Below are positions 19,465-21,220 of a stretch of 21,220 nucleotides of DNA, piece by piece. The notes below the pieces were generated by a model. It searched no databases. It was not told where the DNA came from and saw only the letters and a list, made by a program, of their open reading frames with translations. The stretch is from Glomus cerebriforme (taxonomy: Eukaryota; Glomeromycota; Glomeromycetes; Glomerales; Glomeraceae): positions 41,718-62,937 of the forward strand of contig QKYT01000056.1 of the NCBI GenBank assembly GCA_003550305.1, given 5' to 3'. Position 1 is the first letter of the stretch. The number at the start of each line of letters is the position of its first letter. Made by a program: the position numbers and the translations under genes.

Positions 19465-19563
19465 TCACGTGAGATATATAATCTGAGAATTTGCCGATAG
19501 TTTTTTTCCTAAATATTTTAAGGACCGTGCTCCTTGTTTAAGACATGAGATACAGTATATAAG
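19465..19563 (+). promoter_or_regulatory. Putative promoter: E-box (19466-19471) and TATA-like (19556-19563)
   Basis: TCACGTGA at 19465-19472 is a palindromic E-box of the kind bound by basic helix-loop-helix factors. TATATAAG at 19556-19563 lies 26 bp upstream of the ATG at 19589, implying a very short leader if it is functional. The TATA element overlaps atacagtata (19550-19559), the motif also found in the R1 terminal units. Confidence 0.4.
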
Positions 19564-19588
19564 ATAAGAATTTATAATAACTAGAATC

Positions 19589-20428
19589 ATGCGAAGCTAT
19601 AGATTCTTTTATCAAGCACCGAATGACACTCATTTTTATCATGTAATAATTCGTGAAATTATTCAAGATTATCATTATTCTGTTTCCTGGGATGATAAAG
19701 AAGATTACGATTACGAATTCTTTTTCTAAAATTCTGCAACCATGTATCATGTTACATGTAAATTATTACCATCTCATTTAATAGTAAATATATTGAATAA
19801 GAAAATTTATGGAATTGATTATGATGTAAGCGATTTGAGACCTAAACATTTATTATTGACCTTGCGTCAAAAATTAAGTCTCGAACAAGGCTTGAAGGAA
19901 ATACTTCCTTGGCACCTTTCACGAAATCCAACAGTTGATAATAATGATACACAAAACCGTGAAGTTTTAGATGAACCCGAATTATTTTATCAACCAACAA
20001 ATGATGAAAATTTTTATCACATAACTTATAAAATGATTTCGCAAGATTCAGAAAATTCTATTTTCTTGGATGATGATTATGAATTCTTCTTCCAAAGTTC
20101 ATATGATTCGACAACAATATTTTATGTTTCATGTAAATTNTTATCACATTCTTTAATTGTAAGCATATTAAATAAGGAAATTTATGGAATTGATTTTGAT
20201 TTAAATGATTTGAGACATAAACATTCATTAGCATTGAACCAAAAGCTAAATCTTGAACNAAATTTGAAGCAGATTCTTCCTTTATATTTTCCGGAAAATC
20301 TTACCCCTGATCATGAAATGATGAATTCTTTATATGGAAATATAATTGATAATCAAGTTAGTTTCGATAGTGGCCGATCATACAATTATATTTCTTACCA
20401 AGATGATGAAACTTATGTCAATCCATAG
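19589..20428 (+). pseudogene. Internally duplicated gene with one in-frame stop
   Basis: A single frame of 280 codons from ATG 19589 is interrupted only by TAA at 19727-19729 (codon 47). The protein consists of two related units of about 100 residues. Unit 1 (7-107) contains FYQAPNDTHFYH, YDYEFFF, MYHVTCKLLPSHLIVNILNK and IYGIDYDVSDLRPKH. Unit 2 (133-231) contains FYQPTNDENFYH, DYEFFFQSS, FYVSCK, SHSLIVSILNKEIYGIDFD and LKQILP. Where unit 2 has CAA (Q), unit 1 has TAA, so a single C-to-T change explains the stop. Translation could restart at Met52 (19742), giving 228 residues. Two ambiguous bases (20140, 20259) fall in unit 2. I recognise no enzymatic motif, signal peptide or membrane helix. 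It is probably a member of a lineage-specific family; function unknown. Confidence 0.7.
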
Positions 20429-20524
20429 GAAATACCTTTTCAACATTTGATTATGTAGTCTTTTTTTAATGTACTTAAATTTTTTGGACTTCTTTTTAAA
20501 AAAATTTTATCTGATGAGGTTATA

Positions 20525-20640
20525 AGCTTTAAATTATTAGCTCTAAGTTATTATTTATGTATTATAAGCTCTCAATTATTATTTATGTATTAATAAGCTC
20601 CAAGTTATTATTGTTATATATTAAATTATGTATTAATAAA
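20525..20640. repeat. Short tandem repeat, about 28-29 bp period
   Basis: Units beginning agct recur at 20525, 20539, 20567 and 20596. The clearest copies read agctctaagttattattt and agctctcaattattattt, each followed by atgtatta. They lie about 100-200 bp beyond the stop of the duplicated gene and may fall in its 3' untranslated region. Confidence 0.75.
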
Positions 20641-21220
20641 TCAACTACTCTTAATTGTAATTTTAAAGAAAAAAATCAAGAAGTCTCATACTGGAATTTT
20701 TAAAAATTCTTATAAAGTTAATTAAATTAGATAATTAAATTAGACGCACATCTGACCAATGCTTTACTCTTATGATATAAATATTATGAAGATTATGAGC
20801 AGATGACGTGACAATTTTTCATATCCTGGAATCGCTGGAGTCTAATTATTTGAATTTCTATTTAGTAATGCCGAACAGTCAATGGATACTCGGGGTCCTG
20901 TCTAAAAAACAAGAATAATTAATCAGATAATCGTTGGTGAAAGATAATTAGTTAGCTGGTTCCTTTTTTAATAAAACAGTTAAATTAACTTTTTGCTTTT
21001 GTATGTGTTGGTTATGTCGTGTTATAAAAATATGTCTCATAATTTAAAAAATTTTTAACTGATTTTCTTCTAACTCATTTCAAAAATTGGATTCATTTGT
21101 TAAAATGTTATTTTATTATTCAATAAATAAATTTTGCAGCACTAAAAATAATAATAGCAATATTTGATAATAATAAAATTCTCATAAAATAATATACAGT
21201 CGTACCTTTATTTGAACATC
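20641..21220. other. AT-rich spacer to the window end
   Basis: No gene was seen. A TGACGTGA site, close to the CRE consensus, lies near 20804. The only other feature is atatacagt at 21191-21199, a partial copy of the recurring tatacagtata motif. Confidence 0.45.

Noticed and set aside
1..21220. tRNA genes and CRISPR arrays
   Set aside because: I scanned by eye for TTCGA-type T-loops with flanking stems and for regularly spaced repeats and found none; a dedicated RNA search would be the decisive test.

Overview
This is a very AT-rich eukaryotic nuclear window. Short spliceosomal introns (64 to 71 bp with GT..AG ends), a Sel1-repeat/protein-kinase remnant, a Ptc-type PP2C remnant and heavy repeat content suggest an arbuscular mycorrhizal fungus (Glomeromycotina, Rhizophagus-like). 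That assignment is inference from gene families and base composition, not a database match. Two unresolved bases (20140 and 20259) point to a draft assembly.

Layout. 1-850: decayed copy A of a repeat family that I call R1. 2204-2992 (minus): a broken PP2C phosphatase. 3238-3491: a 254-bp inverted-repeat (MITE-like) element. 3610-4516: a broken kinase/Sel1-repeat gene. 4861-6835: R1 copy B, with two stretches of decayed coding sequence. 7605-9084: the best intact gene, five exons coding 314 residues with an N-terminal SAM-like domain. It has bZIP-type sites upstream and a possible frameshifted C-terminal extension. 9205-10850: decayed sequence without a convincing gene. 10851-11600 and 12476-13250: R1 copies C (plus) and D (minus) facing each other, both starting with two tandem ~120-bp units that carry the motif TATACTGTATA. 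13381-15365: a polyadenine-type retroelement flanked by a perfect 15-bp target-site duplication. It has an ORF1-like coding region but no reverse transcriptase. 15417-15728: an inverted repeat and a Helitron-like end. 16174-16564: two hairpin elements, the larger a likely TA-duplicating MITE. 16569-19540: no gene seen. 19589-20428: an internally duplicated gene interrupted by one nonsense codon. 20525-20640: a short tandem repeat.

Most of the window is therefore a graveyard of mobile and multicopy sequences around one intact spliced gene and one gene broken by a single codon. The strongest leads are the R1 family, the retroelement that kept ORF1 but not a polymerase, the Helitron end mixed with an inverted repeat, and the recurring TATAC(T/A)GTATA motif. 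No operon-like cooperation between genes is visible, and no tRNA, rRNA or CRISPR array was recognised.
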